Shown: one piece after another, positions 33,110 through 44,809 of the stretch | Layout: each line of letters starts with the position of its first letter | Position numbering within the stretch: position 1 is the first letter of the stretch | NCBI GenBank assembly: GCA_025175895.1 | Contig: CM045989.1 | Location: forward strand, 126,121,272-126,185,271 | DNA from: Wurfbainia villosa | Taxonomy: Eukaryota > Streptophyta > Magnoliopsida > Zingiberales > Zingiberaceae | DNA: 64,000 bases | Reading direction: 5' to 3' | The notes under the pieces: model-generated | What the model saw: the letters and a program-made list of their open reading frames with translations, nothing else | Databases searched by the model: none | What the model was told of the DNA's origin: nothing | Translations under genes and position numbers: made by a program

Positions 33110-33890
33110 GCTGTAATCTACTCAGAATATAATCTGATTACATTCTGTGATTCCTTTGTTTATTCTTGTCTTAATCAGAATGTAATGTAATCAATTACAA
33201 AAAAGTTTTGTAATCTAGACATAAAGAAAACCATGTAATCCAGATTACATTACAAGTTCCGATTTGCAGACGATAAATTACATTTGCATGCATGCAAATG
33301 TTATTTATCGCATGTATGCAAATGCGATTTATCGCATTTAAATTAAATTAGATCAAGGTTGCACGGCGACGGTTTGGCGATGGCCGACGACGATCCGTGA
33401 GTCGGCGATCGACGATCGATCGATCGATCGACAATGGCGGCGACAATCGAACGGCCATGGCGGCCGATCGACGATCGACGGCGGTTAATCCGGCGGTGGA
33501 TCGATCGGCATATTTGACGATGGCCGATCGGTACAATCGACGACGATCGGCGACGACCGGCAGCGGCCACCGGTCGATCGGCGGTGATCCACGGTGATTT
33601 GACACCGAGCGACCGACAATACATCGTCGGTCGATCCGTCGATCGATCGATCACGGTTAGCGCCATCATCGCTGCCGTCGTTCACGCCATCGCTGTTTAT
33701 CGATTCATTCCTATCGTCTTTGTAATGAACATCAAACAAAAGAATGTAATGACCTTTGTAATCCAAGATTACATACAATTTGTATCCAAACATAGTAATG
33801 TAATCAAGATTACATTGCATTCCATTATAACTTGGATTACATTACAACTTGGATTACATTACGTCCTACCAAACACAACCTAAATTCCCA
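33110..33890. mobile_element. Fold-back / MITE-like element with GC-rich core
   Basis: AT-rich flanks carry many inverted GTAATC..GATTACATTAC motifs: on the left at about 33115-33270, on the right at about 33745-33865, ending CATTACGTCCTACCAAACACAACC. They surround a GC-rich core (33355-33720) dominated by CGATCGATCG-type repeats. The arms are mutually complementary in many short blocks, so the whole can fold back. ORFs in the core are repeat translations. Exact ends and a TSD were not found, so the class is uncertain. It lies 0.5-1.3 kb upstream of the pectinesterase start. Confidence 0.6.
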
Positions 33891-34969
33891 GCATCACATT
33901 TGGATAGTTCGAGATTTTCACTATGGTGAAGATTTATTTAATGAGAGGGATAAAAAGGAGATTAAGTGCGTTATTTGATAAATATGAAAGTATTGGACGC
34001 TGTTTGAGCAATTCTAAACTTCACGTGCACTGTTTGATAAATTATCGATTTATTTATAGTAGATATTAATTAATTTTTAAAAATATGATTTTAATTTATC
34101 TAGTTTTTTTTTTGTACTTACTAATTGAGATTTTAATTTATCCGATTTATTCTCTTTATGATAGAAACAACAATGAGATAGCTAATGTAAGGGTTTCGTA
34201 TTTTGATAGAAATATTACATGCAATAAAAAATACTTCACGTTAAATATTTTTCACGATTAATATTTTAATTTAATTTGATGAAAAATAATAAATCATAAA
34301 AAAATTTACTTTCGCACCATCACCTTTTTACATGGAAAAGATCAGAAATTATAAGAATGCTTCATATTCAAACACCAAAGATGATTAGATCGTACCACTA
34401 TTTGAAATTGTCAATTAGAGAGTTTAAAATTAGTAGTTGGATAATGATGGAAGATCCATAATTAATTTTAATAATCCAAGATGATTACTATTTTGAATAG
34501 TCAATTATGATTCTAACTTCGTTCAGGTTGCTCAGAGTTATTATTATTTAAAGAAAATAAAAATGTATATATTTTTTAAATAAAAAAAATAAAAAAATGA
34601 TTTACACTTATTTAAATTATCTTTTTATCCCATTAGAAATATAAGAGAATCAAAGTTTAAGTTGTTTGTTCATTTGTTTTTATCCTTGTTATATTAGAAA
34701 ATGATATTTTTACTTCTATTTCTCATTCTCATAGAAGTAGTTGCTTCGGTTCTTATATTTTTTTAGCCTTTGTTCAATTATCAAATAATGCTTATGTATC
34801 CAAAGAATTAAGAGACAAAGTAAATTATCGCTCATCTAATATATTATCTTCGAATCTAATTATGTATTCTATGGAAATGTTATTATCGAGCAAGTTAGTT
34901 ATAATTTCTTTTGTTATGATATAGAGAATAATTTCTTTTGTTATGATATAGAGAATAAGCACTACAACA
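33891..34969. other. AT-rich intergenic DNA with a short tandem duplication
   Basis: No gene seen. At about 34903-34957 a 27-bp unit containing AATTTCTTTTGTTATGATAT occurs twice in tandem, directly left of the CACTA insertion. AAG at 34967-34969 is the left copy of the CACTA target duplication. Confidence 0.6.
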
Positions 34970-34977
34970 AAAAGGGG

Positions 34978-35530
34978 CAATAGCGACGAATTATTTTCGT
35001 CGCTAATATCAAAATTTCACCGCTAAATACAATTGCCAACGAAATAATTTTGTCACTGGAGTCGTCGTAATAAGGTCGTCGTAAAGGCGAATTAGCGATG
35101 AATTAAAGTTTTTCGTCGTTAACATTACCAACGAAATAAAAAACGTCGCTAAAAATAAAAAATTCGTTGCAAAATATAAAATGTCGGAAAGAGGAAAATC
35201 ACGAATATTAACGACGAAATATATTAAATTCGTCGCTAACTATCAGTCGACTAACGCAAGAAACGATTCGACTGGTGGCTTATTAGCGACGAACTATATA
35301 AGGTTCGTCGCTAATGTCCTGCAGCAGTCGAGCGTGTCAACTTGCGGCTCGACTGATACACCAAATATTAGCGACGAAATAAAAAATATTCGTCGCTAAC
35401 CCTCAATTTCCTGATGTCATATATCGACGGTTAGCGATGAAACAAAAAATATTTATCGCTAACCCTTAATTTCCTGATGTCGTATATCGACGGTTAGCGA
35501 CGAAACAGAAAATATTCGTCGCTAACCATC
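34978..35530. repeat. CACTA left subterminal repeats
   Basis: At least twelve copies of TTAGCGACGAA or TTCGTCGCTAA (some with one change) in both orientations, with CAGTCGACT-type motifs interspersed near 35250-35350. Two near-identical 65-bp blocks occur in tandem (about 35405-35525). Arrays like this bind the DNA-binding transposon protein in En/Spm. Confidence 0.85.
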
Positions 35531-35827
35531 AAAATACAATTTTCCAGAATCCATTCTATTTGTATTCGAAATCCTATAATACAATATCAACCATAATTTA
35601 ACTTAACAACATACAAGTCAAATAATACAACCAACATATACATTTAAAAACAACTAACATAACATCGAATTTAAGGTCCAAAACATCGAATTTAAACTCC
35701 AAAGCATCCAAATTCACAAATCCATAGTATTTAAATGCAAAAACATTAACTATTACAAACTCTAAGATGGAGGAGGTGGAGCTGAAGAAGACTCGTACAT
35801 CAATGATTGTAATGCTCCAGGTGCAAG

Positions 35828-37291
35828 TCAATTCAGAATTGCTTCAAACATATCTTGTCTTGATCTCATTGATGTCAACTCATCTTCGGTGCTAGCTAAT
35901 CGAGCTTGAGTGTTTGCTAGCTTCTCTTGTGTGGATTGAAGTTGTTCACGCAGGGCTGCGTTAGCTGTTCTGGAGGAGGAGCTGGCATCTGAAGAAGTGA
36001 ACCTAACAAGTTTTGGCCCACTTTCAAGTCCTCTAATATCTCCCGAGCGAACACCGAAGACTTGATCACAAATCTGATATGCAATCTGAACAACATCGAT
36101 ATCATCTCCGGTTTCTTGTAATTGGATGTGTTCATCTCGCAGTCTCACCATATCACCCTAAGAATAACAAACATATTATTAATATATTTATCAATAATTA
36201 TGCAAATTTAAAAATAACTTTACTAAATTTGATTGATTATATCTTACGTATGCAACCTCGGCTCTCTCCCCACTCCATCCTTTTGACGAGCTACAATGTG
36301 TTGTATTGAAGATAGTAATCCGATCTTTTCTCTAAAATTGATCAGTCTGAAAAATATTATAATGTGTTAATATTAAAAATATCAAACAATATACTATAAC
36401 TATAAAGTTTGTACTTACACCGTCGTAACTGTATTGGATGAATGATTTAGAACCACCTCGATGAGTAAATGGTAGTTGTGCTCGATTTTGGGCATTTATT
36501 ACTGATCGTGTCTACAATATAAAAATTTGTTAAGCTAAAACGTAAAACATGATTAATATAACAAATATTTTAATTTTTTTAGATTGAGTTACCTGAAATT
36601 TCTCTGATTCAAACAAATCACACATATAGTTCCAATCTTCCTGTGTCTCACAATACTCGATCAACATATGATATCGATGTTCGGTAGGGGGAAGATGCAA
36701 TAGGCTCTTATAATGAGTGTGCATCTTATTTCTATTGTCTCTATACCTTGCACTCATTAGCTTGTCGGTCTCCTTTCTTATCGACATTGCCTTGTCGTCA
36801 AAACTGATATCGAAAGCAGCCTGAAATAATTTCGCCAATATTGAAATTTATTAATGAATGATAGTTGATTATATAAATATCAAATTACTTGTACTTACTG
36901 CTAATCGGTCATATATCATCTGTTTATTATCTGCAGGGATATGCTTCCAGCTCTTAGCTTGTAAGAGAGCGAACTTCTTAATTGACAACCCTAACTCTGT
37001 CATGAAAGCAGCTGCATTTGTCCCGATATGGTGACCATCGCTCTTACGGAAGGTAATGGATAATCTACCTCGTTCCTCGATTTGCCGTCTGAGCCGATCA
37101 GAGTGTGTCCCTCATGTCTCTCTACGTGTAGGATGAACTATAAATCAAAGAATGTTAACAATTAACAAGTTAAATAAATAGCAAACAAAATATACATATA
37201 TAAAATAACATAACTAACCAATAGGAGCAGGAGCACTATCATCGTCAGGCGTAGGCACAATTGGGGGGTGCTCAATCCTCTTAGGCGGCAT
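35828..37291 (-). pseudogene. CACTA six-exon gene, Transposase_24 domain, two nonsense codons
   Basis: Exons on the minus strand, each with GT...AG borders: 37291-37219, 37137-36899, 36820-36593, 36511-36419, 36346-36248, 36157-35828. Phases agree throughout (total 1062 nt). The start is MPPKRIEHPP. Exon 2 has a TGA after RRET and then RLRRQIEERGRLSITF and KKFALLQAKSWKHIP. Exon 3 has RKETDKLMSARYRDNRNKM. Exon 4 reads INAQNRAQLPFTHRGGSKSF. Exon 5 has TAG after TDQF, then a FNTTHCSSSKGW stretch. Exon 6 is a heptad-rich C-terminal tail. The order and the AQNR..LPFTHRGGSKSF block match the plant Ptta/En/Spm Transposase_24 family, DNA-binding accessory proteins. Compared with the related fragment at 26412-26606, the last stop also falls about 20 residues early. 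Confidence 0.85.
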
Positions 37292-38339
37292 AGCTGTGAC
37301 ATTAAATATTATATACAGATCGACGTATAATAAAAGATTATATTAAATACATGAATTATAAATGAATGACGCTTGGTAACAGGGAAATGCAATCTTTTAG
37401 ATATCTTTGATTTAGTCCTCAATTGCAGTGCATTTGTAAAAAAATTTCTCTAAATAGAATAACAAATCTTAGAATGTTAGCTGTTCAATTATCCGTTGCG
37501 AGTATTTTTCGATCTACTTTGACAATCAATGAAAAACTTCCATGAGATCGAATCGATCACTTTCAAAATTAATCGGTCGAAAATCTGAATACACGATGCC
37601 AACTAAAAAAATTACCTCATCCACTTTAAGCAATTTAGCTGCTAGGCAAACCTAAGAAAGTTACCTCATCAATAATCAAAGTGGTTGGGTTATGTCAGTT
37701 CAATAACAGAAAAGTAACAGGGATAGACACTTGAGCCAATAATCTATTATTTTTTTTTTAAATTGGCTTGGAGCATTCAGGTGGGCACTCATTCCTGGTG
37801 TTAGCAAAGTCAATTACTGGAAGACCAGTCCAAGCAAAATTGCACAAAGAACAATTGTTCAAATCATTCTGCTAAAGCAGTTACTGCTTGTTAATGCTAA
37901 GGATACTTGGGTTTCCCCTTAGTTCCCTTTCATAACTACTGCAAAATGCCAATCAGCAAAGCTACATGCTCTATCAATTTGATTTAGATGATTCTCAAAC
38001 ATATAATTAGAAAAGAATAAAAAAAAGAGTCAATGCATCTATCCATTCTTTCATCAAAATGTATTATCATTATCATTTCCTGGTAATTCACGACTATCCA
38101 TCACTCCTGAAATTTCGAGGCTAGGTATCATGCCTCAGTAATCTTAAGTGGCAAAGTGCAGCAGTTCTGAAGATTTACAATTGTTGAGACCTGGTATCAT
38201 GCCTCAACTATCATCTCCAAAGTTTCCTAGTGTCCCAAAATTTATAACTTACATTCTTACAATATATAAGAAGCTATTGAGCAGAATTGTAGTGTTAGCC
38301 AAATGAAATGGACACACATTCAGCTTAGAACAAAAATTG
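37292..38339. other. CACTA interior upstream of the six-exon gene
   Basis: No gene recognised. It contains the dispersed repeat at 37380-37455 (shared with 29195-29280) and a repeated phrase GGTATCATGCCTCA (about 38126 and 38203). It may include the promoter of the minus-strand gene and captured host DNA of unknown origin. Confidence 0.5.
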
Positions 38340-38690
38340 TAAACCGATCAAGCCGTTCCAACCTATTTTAGTGGTTGGGAGAGTTATTTGTTTACACCCA
38401 TTAGTTTGTAAGGGTTTCAATGCAGACTTTGATGGGGATCAAATGGCTATTCATGTACCTTTATCTTTGGAAGCTCAAGCGGAGGCTCGTTTACTTATGT
38501 TTTCTCATATGAATATCTTGTCTCCAGCTATCGGGGATCCTATTTCTGTACAAACTCAAGACATGCTTATTGGACTCTATTTATTAACAATCGAAAATCG
38601 TCGAGGTATTTGTGCAAATAGGTATAATCCAAATAATAGTAGAAACTACCAAAAAAAAGTTGATAATCTTACATTGAATCTCAGATGGTA
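38340..38690 (+). pseudogene. rpoC1: Plastid rpoC1 fragment (nuclear plastid DNA)
   Basis: An open frame encodes the central part of the plastid RNA polymerase beta-prime subunit: a FQPIL-like lead-in at about 38361, then HPLVCKGFNADFDGDQMAIH with the metal-binding NADFDGDQM motif, LSLEAQAEARLLMFSHMN and ENRRGICANRYNP. Only about 106 codons are present, against a full gene several times longer, with no start or end of the real gene. Substitutions and a degraded 3' end (after KKVDN) indicate an old copy. It lies inside the CACTA element between its gene and right terminus, so it was probably acquired by the transposon or inserted into it later. Not functional. Confidence 0.93.
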
Positions 38691-39059
38691 ACTCCGAGAT
38701 TCAATGAACTTTTATGAAAAAGGTTACCGATCAAGACGGAGTGTCGAGCTGTCGCCGAAGCTAGAGAAGGAGGCCGGAGGGCGGAGCTCGGAGGGCGGAG
38801 CTCGGAGGGCGGAGCCCGGAGGCCGAAGGGTCGAGCTATCGCCTGCACTGGAGAAGGAGGGCGGAGGGCGGAGCTGTCGTCGGAGCCAGTCGCGGGAGAT
38901 AAGTGCCGAGAAGAAGTCGATCGCGCGCAAGAGGAAGCTAGGGGACAAGACCGGAGCAGGTCGCCGGAGAGTCGCATGGAGAATCACTAGAGAGCAGAAT
39001 CGCTGGAAGAGATGAGAAGTCGCGCGAAGAAAATGGGAGAATCGGCACGGGCTAGGATT
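38691..39059. repeat. GC-rich tandem repeat inside CACTA
   Basis: Multiple GGAGGGCGGAGCTC-type units (about 38770-38880), then a GC-rich stretch with GAGAAGTCGATCGCGCG. Composition differs sharply from the AT-rich neighbours. The ORFs on both strands are low-complexity and not supported as genes. Confidence 0.65.
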
Positions 39060-39881
39060 TTTTCGCGTATATTAGTGACGAAATTTGATTTATTCATCAC
39101 TAATATTTATTATATTAGCGACGAATATTCAATAATTCATTGCTAATATTGATCATCAGTCAACTAGTGGGATTTACGACTCGACTGGCAGTAATTTGGC
39201 CGTAGGTACAGAATCGAGTTAACTCGACTGGCACCTCGACTAAATTGTTTGCGACGAAATTTAATATATCATCACTAATGTTCAGTCGACTGGTGGGATT
39301 GATGACTCAACTGCCTGACATTTGACCGGCCATAAAATTCATTTTACTCAACTGGCAGCTCGATTGAATAATTTGTGACGAATATTTAAAGATATCGTCG
39401 CTAATGTTCAGTCGATTGGCGGTATTGACGACTCGACTGCCTGACATTTGGTGGGCCATAGAATTCATTTTACTCGACTGACGGCTCGACTGAAATATTT
39501 ACGACGAAATTTACGATTTTCATCGCAAATAATTTACGACGAATATATATTTATTTGTCACTAATAACATTTTACAATGAATATTTATTCGCCACAAAAT
39601 TCATTTTACTCAACTGGCGGCTCGACTGAATTATTTGCGATGAAATTTACGACTTCGTCGTAAATAATTTACGACGAATATATATTTATTCGTCGCTAAT
39701 AAAATTTTACAACGAATATTTTTATATCGTCATTAATATTGGCGATGAAATATTATTGTTTCGTCGCAAATATAAAATTATTTGCGATGATTGATAAATT
39801 CGCCGTAAATATCTTGTGTTAGCGACGAATAACTAATTCGTCGCTAAAATTTCGTCGCTATTTTATATTTTTCTTGTAGTG
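39060..39881. repeat. CACTA right subterminal repeats
   Basis: Inverted TTAGCGACGAA-type repeats, and three copies of a roughly 125-bp block containing TCAGTCGACTGGTGGGATT, CTCGACTG and TTTGCGACGAAATTT-type motifs (about 39150-39520), ending with the CACTA terminus. Confidence 0.85.
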
Positions 39882-40640
39882 AAGGAAACTTTGAGTTTTC
39901 TTTAACTACAATTGTAAAATATTAAAATCTTTTTTGCTATCTAATTCATTAAAATAAAAAAAAATTATAAAATAATTTTCAAGTTTATGTCTAAAACTTA
40001 AGGATTCTCATAAACGTTTCATTCGTTCTTCTAATAAAAGTTGTGTTCATGTAAGTTTTGAACTACTATTACTAATATTTTAAATTTGAGATACATTGGT
40101 ATATAATCCATATTTTAAATTATATTCTTTATAAATATCATATACATTATTTCTAATATTTTATATAATATTAATAGGATCGAAAGAAGAATAATTTTTT
40201 AATGAAATCAAAGCATCATAATACATACTAATATTTGATGTAAAATCTCTAACTTAATTTAATCTAAATTTAGGTCTAAAAAAAATGCAACTAGATAAAT
40301 ATAAAAATATAATAAAAGTATTTTTTTTTCTACTTTACTTTAATTATTAAAATGCAAGGAGATAAAAATTCATTCATAACATATTCATTTAAAATTAGAA
40401 TTATGTTACAAAAATTCATCATAATTAAATGAGAAGTAGAATAATAAACACTGACAAATTATTCAATTATATCATTAAATACTTTTAAATTTTTACAAAT
40501 ATTATTATATATATTATATTGATATGAAAATAAATATATATTAGTATTATTAACATTTTGTGTAAAAATTGATATAATCATTTTCTACATTAAAATAAAG
40601 TTTATAATAATCGATATGTTAAATTTTAATGTGTTAATAC
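39882..40640. other. AT-rich DNA, nothing recognised
   Basis: Flank of the CACTA insertion, beginning with the second AAG target copy. No ORF, repeat family or RNA gene supported. Confidence 0.5.
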
Positions 40641-41463
40641 TGTTGGTGCAATCAGTCTCAAGTTAAGATTGACTAATGCAATCGACCTTAGGTTAAGATT
40701 GACCAAACACATGTTGGGCTTGAGTTGAGTTTCGATGTTTAACAATATGAATGATACGTGAAGGATGATATGAGACATCTGAGTTGTGTGATGAAGAGTG
40801 ATGAAAAAGGAGTTTGATTATCAGGTCGACCATGATGTAGTTAAGGCTTGATGAAAGAAGCTTAGGGAGAAGTCAAGTAGGTTAAGGTTGATTAGATACT
40901 TGATAAGTGGAGAAGTTAAGTGAAGAAGTCAAGTAGGTCAAGGTTGATCGGATATGAGACAAGTGGAGAGAAATCCAAGTCGGTAAATAATGATCAGATA
41001 CTTAACAAGTGAAGAGAAATCCAAGTCAGGTAAGACCAGACACTTAGTGATCGGAGGTCCAATTGGATGCTGACAAGTGAGAAGTCCAAGTAGGTCAAGT
41101 AGGACTAGACACTTAGTGATCAAAAGTCTAATAGGGCATTGGCAAGTGAGAAGACAAGCTAGATTATGGAGGACCATACACTTGGCATGTATACAGAAGC
41201 CCTAACAGATCGTGGAGGACCGGATGTTCGGTGAGAATGCAATGTCTTAACAGGTCAGGAAACTAGATGTTAGGTGAGAAGAAAAGTCATAACAGGTCAA
41301 GGAGGACCAGATGCTAGGTGAATGTGGAAATCCAAATAGATCAAGAAAGACTAGTGAAGTCCCAACAAGTCAATGTTGATTGGATACTAGACACGAGAAG
41401 AAAAGTCCAAACAGGTTAAGGAGGATTGGATATTTAGTGTTGATAAAGTTTTAGCAAGTTATT
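40641..41463 (+). repeat. Partial 5' LTR of a Sirevirus-like copia element
   Basis: Starts TGTTGGTGCAATCAG and contains about 15 degraded units of the AAGTCCAAGTAGGTCAAG type (40860-41450). The downstream part of the LTR and the primer site seem deleted, since gag leader sequence follows within about 110 bp. Confidence 0.65.
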
Positions 41464-41574
41464 TTCATATTTTTATCGTTTAAAGTTTTTTTTATTCTAC
41501 TTCCCGCACTACTAATCCAAGACCAAGTCTTGGAATTTGTTTTGTTGTTTGTGTCTTTACAGGATTCTTTTCAA

Positions 41575-43236
41575 ATGACCCACCTTGAAGGGTATAACAC
41601 CGCCTGACATCCGTTCTTTAACGGAGATGACTTCCACTATTGTAAGGGTCGGATGGAGTGTTTTCTAAAAATACAAGTCGAAATGTGGATAATAATCCAA
41701 ACCGACTTTGATTTACCCACCAATGACCAAGGGGAACCATTGGACTACGACAAATGGACCAACGCTACAAAAAAGGCAAATCGAAGCCGATGCAAAAGTG
41801 ACCCAAATTTTGCAATGCAGCTTATCCAAGGCGGAGCTCAACTGAATTGGACCATTTATTAGTGCCAAGGACCTCTGGAATAAGCTAACTGAACTTCATG
41901 AAGGGGCGTCCGACACAAAGGTATGTAAGAGCGATCTTTTAGTAAATAAATTGTACAATCTGAAGATGCAGGATAATGAGGCCGCAAGCCAACTCCATGC
42001 TAGCATCCAAGACATACTAAATGAACTTCATGCCATCGGACAAAAGGTGGGGAATCATGACATAATAAAGTATGCCTTAAATGATTTTCCTAGGATGATT
42101 TTGTTGGCATCCATGGTTGATGCTTACAAAGTTTCTAGGGATTTATTTAAAATTAGATTAGATGAACTATTTTCCGAATTTGAATTACATGAGCAATCTA
42201 ATTCAACCCCCATCGAGAAAGGTATTGCTTTGTATGCAGGTCAAAGAAACACTAAAAGCAAGCTTCCTCCTGAAGAAGACTAGTCCGAATCGGAAGTAGA
42301 CGAATAAATGGAGACCAACCTAGTTAACCTAGTTCAGAAAATGATTAGAAAAGGAAGGAAGCCTACAAAGCAATCAAAGGACAAGAAAACTGAGCAAAAC
42401 ACAACCCCCCCCCCAAGCTACAAGTGCTATGAGTGCAACAAGAAGGGTCACTTTAAGTCCAAGTGTCCGAGGCTAAAGAACAAGCAACCACAATTCAAGA
42501 AGGCACTAAATGCAACTTGGGAGGAATCATCAGATGAAGAAGAAGACTAAGTCAACAACTTGGCATTCATGGCAAGACCGATAGAGTCCGAGTCCGAATT
42601 TGAACCTGAAGCCAACAACGAGTCCGAGTCTGAGTCCGATTTTGGATCTGACACTGAACTCCATTTCAAGACAAGTCACGGATCCGTATCCAATTCAAAA
42701 GAATCAATCAAGGTAAGTTGGTCTTTAATCAACATCTTATATAATTCCATTAAATTTTTAGATAAGAAATTAGCTAAGTCTGAGTTAAAAGTTGAGTCAT
42801 TGCTTAAGGAGGTTAAACTCCTCAAGCATGAGGCTACCCTAACCTCTTCAATTAGTCAAGTTCAAGAGGAAATTTAACTCAAGTTGAAAAACTTGAGGAA
42901 GAGAATTCTCTCTTAAAAGGGCAAGTTCAAGAGCTTAGAAAATCGTTGGAAAGGTTCACATTGGGATCCAAGAGTCTTGACCTACTTCTTGGATCGCAAA
43001 GAGCCATGTACAACAAGGTCGGACTCGGGTTTAAAACAACAAATAAATCCTACATGTCAATCATAAATCGTAATAATAGAAGACTCCAAGCATGGGTCCC
43101 TAAGACCATTTTAACATCGCAATTAGGTTCAACCAAGTATTGGATTCCCAAAGATCAAATCCATTATGTGGATAAACCATATCAATTCAATGATCTAGGG
43201 GGAGCCAATACTAAAATTGTGTGCTCAATCACTTGA
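41575..43236 (+). pseudogene. Sirevirus-like copia gag, decayed
   Basis: Starts MTHLEGYNTA after a TTTACAGGATTC leader. Pieces in order: 41653-41862 (FLKIQVEMWIIIQTDFDLP, EPLDYDKWTNATKKA), 41951-42283 (LVNKLYNLKMQ further upstream, DEAFSEFELHE-like stretch), 42308-42550 with one CCHC knuckle (CYECNKKGHFKSKC), 42560-42877 (acidic Ser/Glu-rich then heptads), 42946-43236 (SLDLLLGSQRAMYNKVGLGF, LQAWVPKTIL, STKYWIPK). It is the capsid/nucleocapsid gene of a Sirevirus-type element, distinct from TRG gag, with one knuckle rather than two. At least three frameshifts and several stops. No pol follows. Confidence 0.82.
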
Positions 43237-44025
43237 TTAAATTTAACTTTGCATGCTTAGTTTTTATTTGCTTAATTTAGAACTATTAGATAGGACTAAT
43301 GGTTAATTAATCTTAACAACATAGTATCAGGATGCGGTGAGATAATAGTACGTTAGGGAAATGAAGTCTCATGTATCTGAGTTAGATAAGGAGTATCTAG
43401 CTTGGTGCACTTGACTAAGTGGAACTAGCTGAAGCTACCTCACCACATCCTAAACCAGTTAGATTAGGACATAACCCTAAAGTGAATTAAGTGCATAATT
43501 TCTTAAGTTGGCTTTGTCTAAGGAAGTGGTCATTGTTCCGATCAAAGAAGGCCTCTGTGCCTCGCCACGACCCGAAAGCCATCTTTTGAAAGGGTCACTT
43601 AACTAACTTAAGGTTAAATTCGAATCTAATCCAAGGTTAATTAATTTTCAAATCATTAAAGTTAACTAAGTAAAATTGAAAAGTTATCTCACAGAACATA
43701 TAAGGGTAACATAATTGATCATGTAGAAAGGGTGAGATGAATCTTAGGTTAAAAAATTTTAAACCAATTTACAATTCCAATATCCGATCCAACTACTATA
43801 TATATAGGATCGATGGATATTGGACAGTGGATTCTCCCGACATATAACCGAAGACCGACTAAAGTTTATGAAGCTAAGATTCAAAAATCAAGGATCGATA
43901 GCATAGGAGGCTCAGAATCATCAGATCATGTGATATTGAGCTTAACTCCAACTTCATAATACGCCAAGTCTTACTAGTAGAAAATTTTGATTTTAATCGG
44001 CTAAGTATTAGCCAATTGTGTGATA
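43237..44025. other. Remnant sequence between two copia elements
   Basis: No gene. It includes a short TATATATATAGGATCG run near 43798. It is either the decayed pol region of the Sirevirus remnant or the target of the next insertion. Confidence 0.45.
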
Positions 44026-44809
44026 TGTTAGTAATATATGAGAGGTGTCCTAAGGCAATCGCCTTATGGTCGTACCATTTATTTGATAAATAAAGATTCA
44101 CTATTTGAGTGTACATATTTTCATGTATTTGATTGGATCTTAAACTCATTTACTGAATGTCTGCGATACGATTCATAGCATGAGAGAATTTGTGATTGGA
44201 TCACAACTAGTGAGTATCTCTACATGTGTAATTGTGATGTATCGGAATTATCCCTAGTCGATGAATTGATGGATATGGACACCATTGATTCTGTCGAGAC
44301 TAGCACGAGGTATACTCTTTGGTGTATCCAAGCAGCTGATTCTCATTGGCTGGAGACATTGTGATGTCCGGAGTTAATCATGGATGCTAGTTATGGTAAC
44401 TAGTTCATTGGAGTGATCAGCCGTAAGACTTCATATGGTTCTCTGCATATATAGATATGTCAATGAAGTTCTTACTGCAGCTTAAGTGCGATGTTCCTTT
44501 GACTTGCGGTATTCAAGTCACCTTGATCATAAATACTTATGCTTTGACATCTTAAGCAAGCATCTCTGAGGAGATGTGGACCCGGGATGATTGGGTATAA
44601 GTCGAAGTGATCGAAGGTGTTTGAATAGCCTATAAAGGATTCACCACTCCTTGCGAGGAGATGTATACCCATGGCCTCTCGTCGGATTGTTACTAAAGTC
44701 TTTGGCTAAAGCATTACATGTTTAGAGTAAGGTACTCTTCGATACATGTGCAGTAATTAGAATTCGTAGGACGAGGAAATGATACTTGGGCTAAGTGTGA
44801 CGTAGTCAG

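Larger units (their letters stand above)
34970..39881 (-). mobile_element. CACTA (En/Spm-type) DNA transposon, non-autonomous, TSD AAG
   Basis: The left terminus CACTACAACAAAAA and the right terminus TTTTTCTTGTAGTG form inverted ends with the CACTA signature. AAG flanks both sides (34967-34969 and 39882-39884), the 3-bp duplication expected for this superfamily. Subterminal regions contain many TTAGCGACGAA/TTCGTCGCTAA repeats. The internal cargo is a six-exon minus-strand gene with the Transposase_24 (Ptta/En/Spm) domain, and a plastid rpoC1 fragment. No TNP2-type catalytic transposase is visible in the 4.9 kb, so movement would need a helper. Confidence 0.92.

Noticed and set aside
33343..33883. 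ORFs of 85-111 codons in the fold-back element
   Set aside because: Arg/Ser/Asp-rich translations of CGATCG repeats, open in several frames.
38340..38690. Functional rpoC1, or evidence that the window is plastid DNA
   Set aside because: Only a fragment, diverged, surrounded by a nuclear CACTA transposon.
42308..42550. Stand-alone zinc-knuckle gene
   Set aside because: It is a middle piece of a decayed Sirevirus-like gag with matching flanking pieces on both sides.
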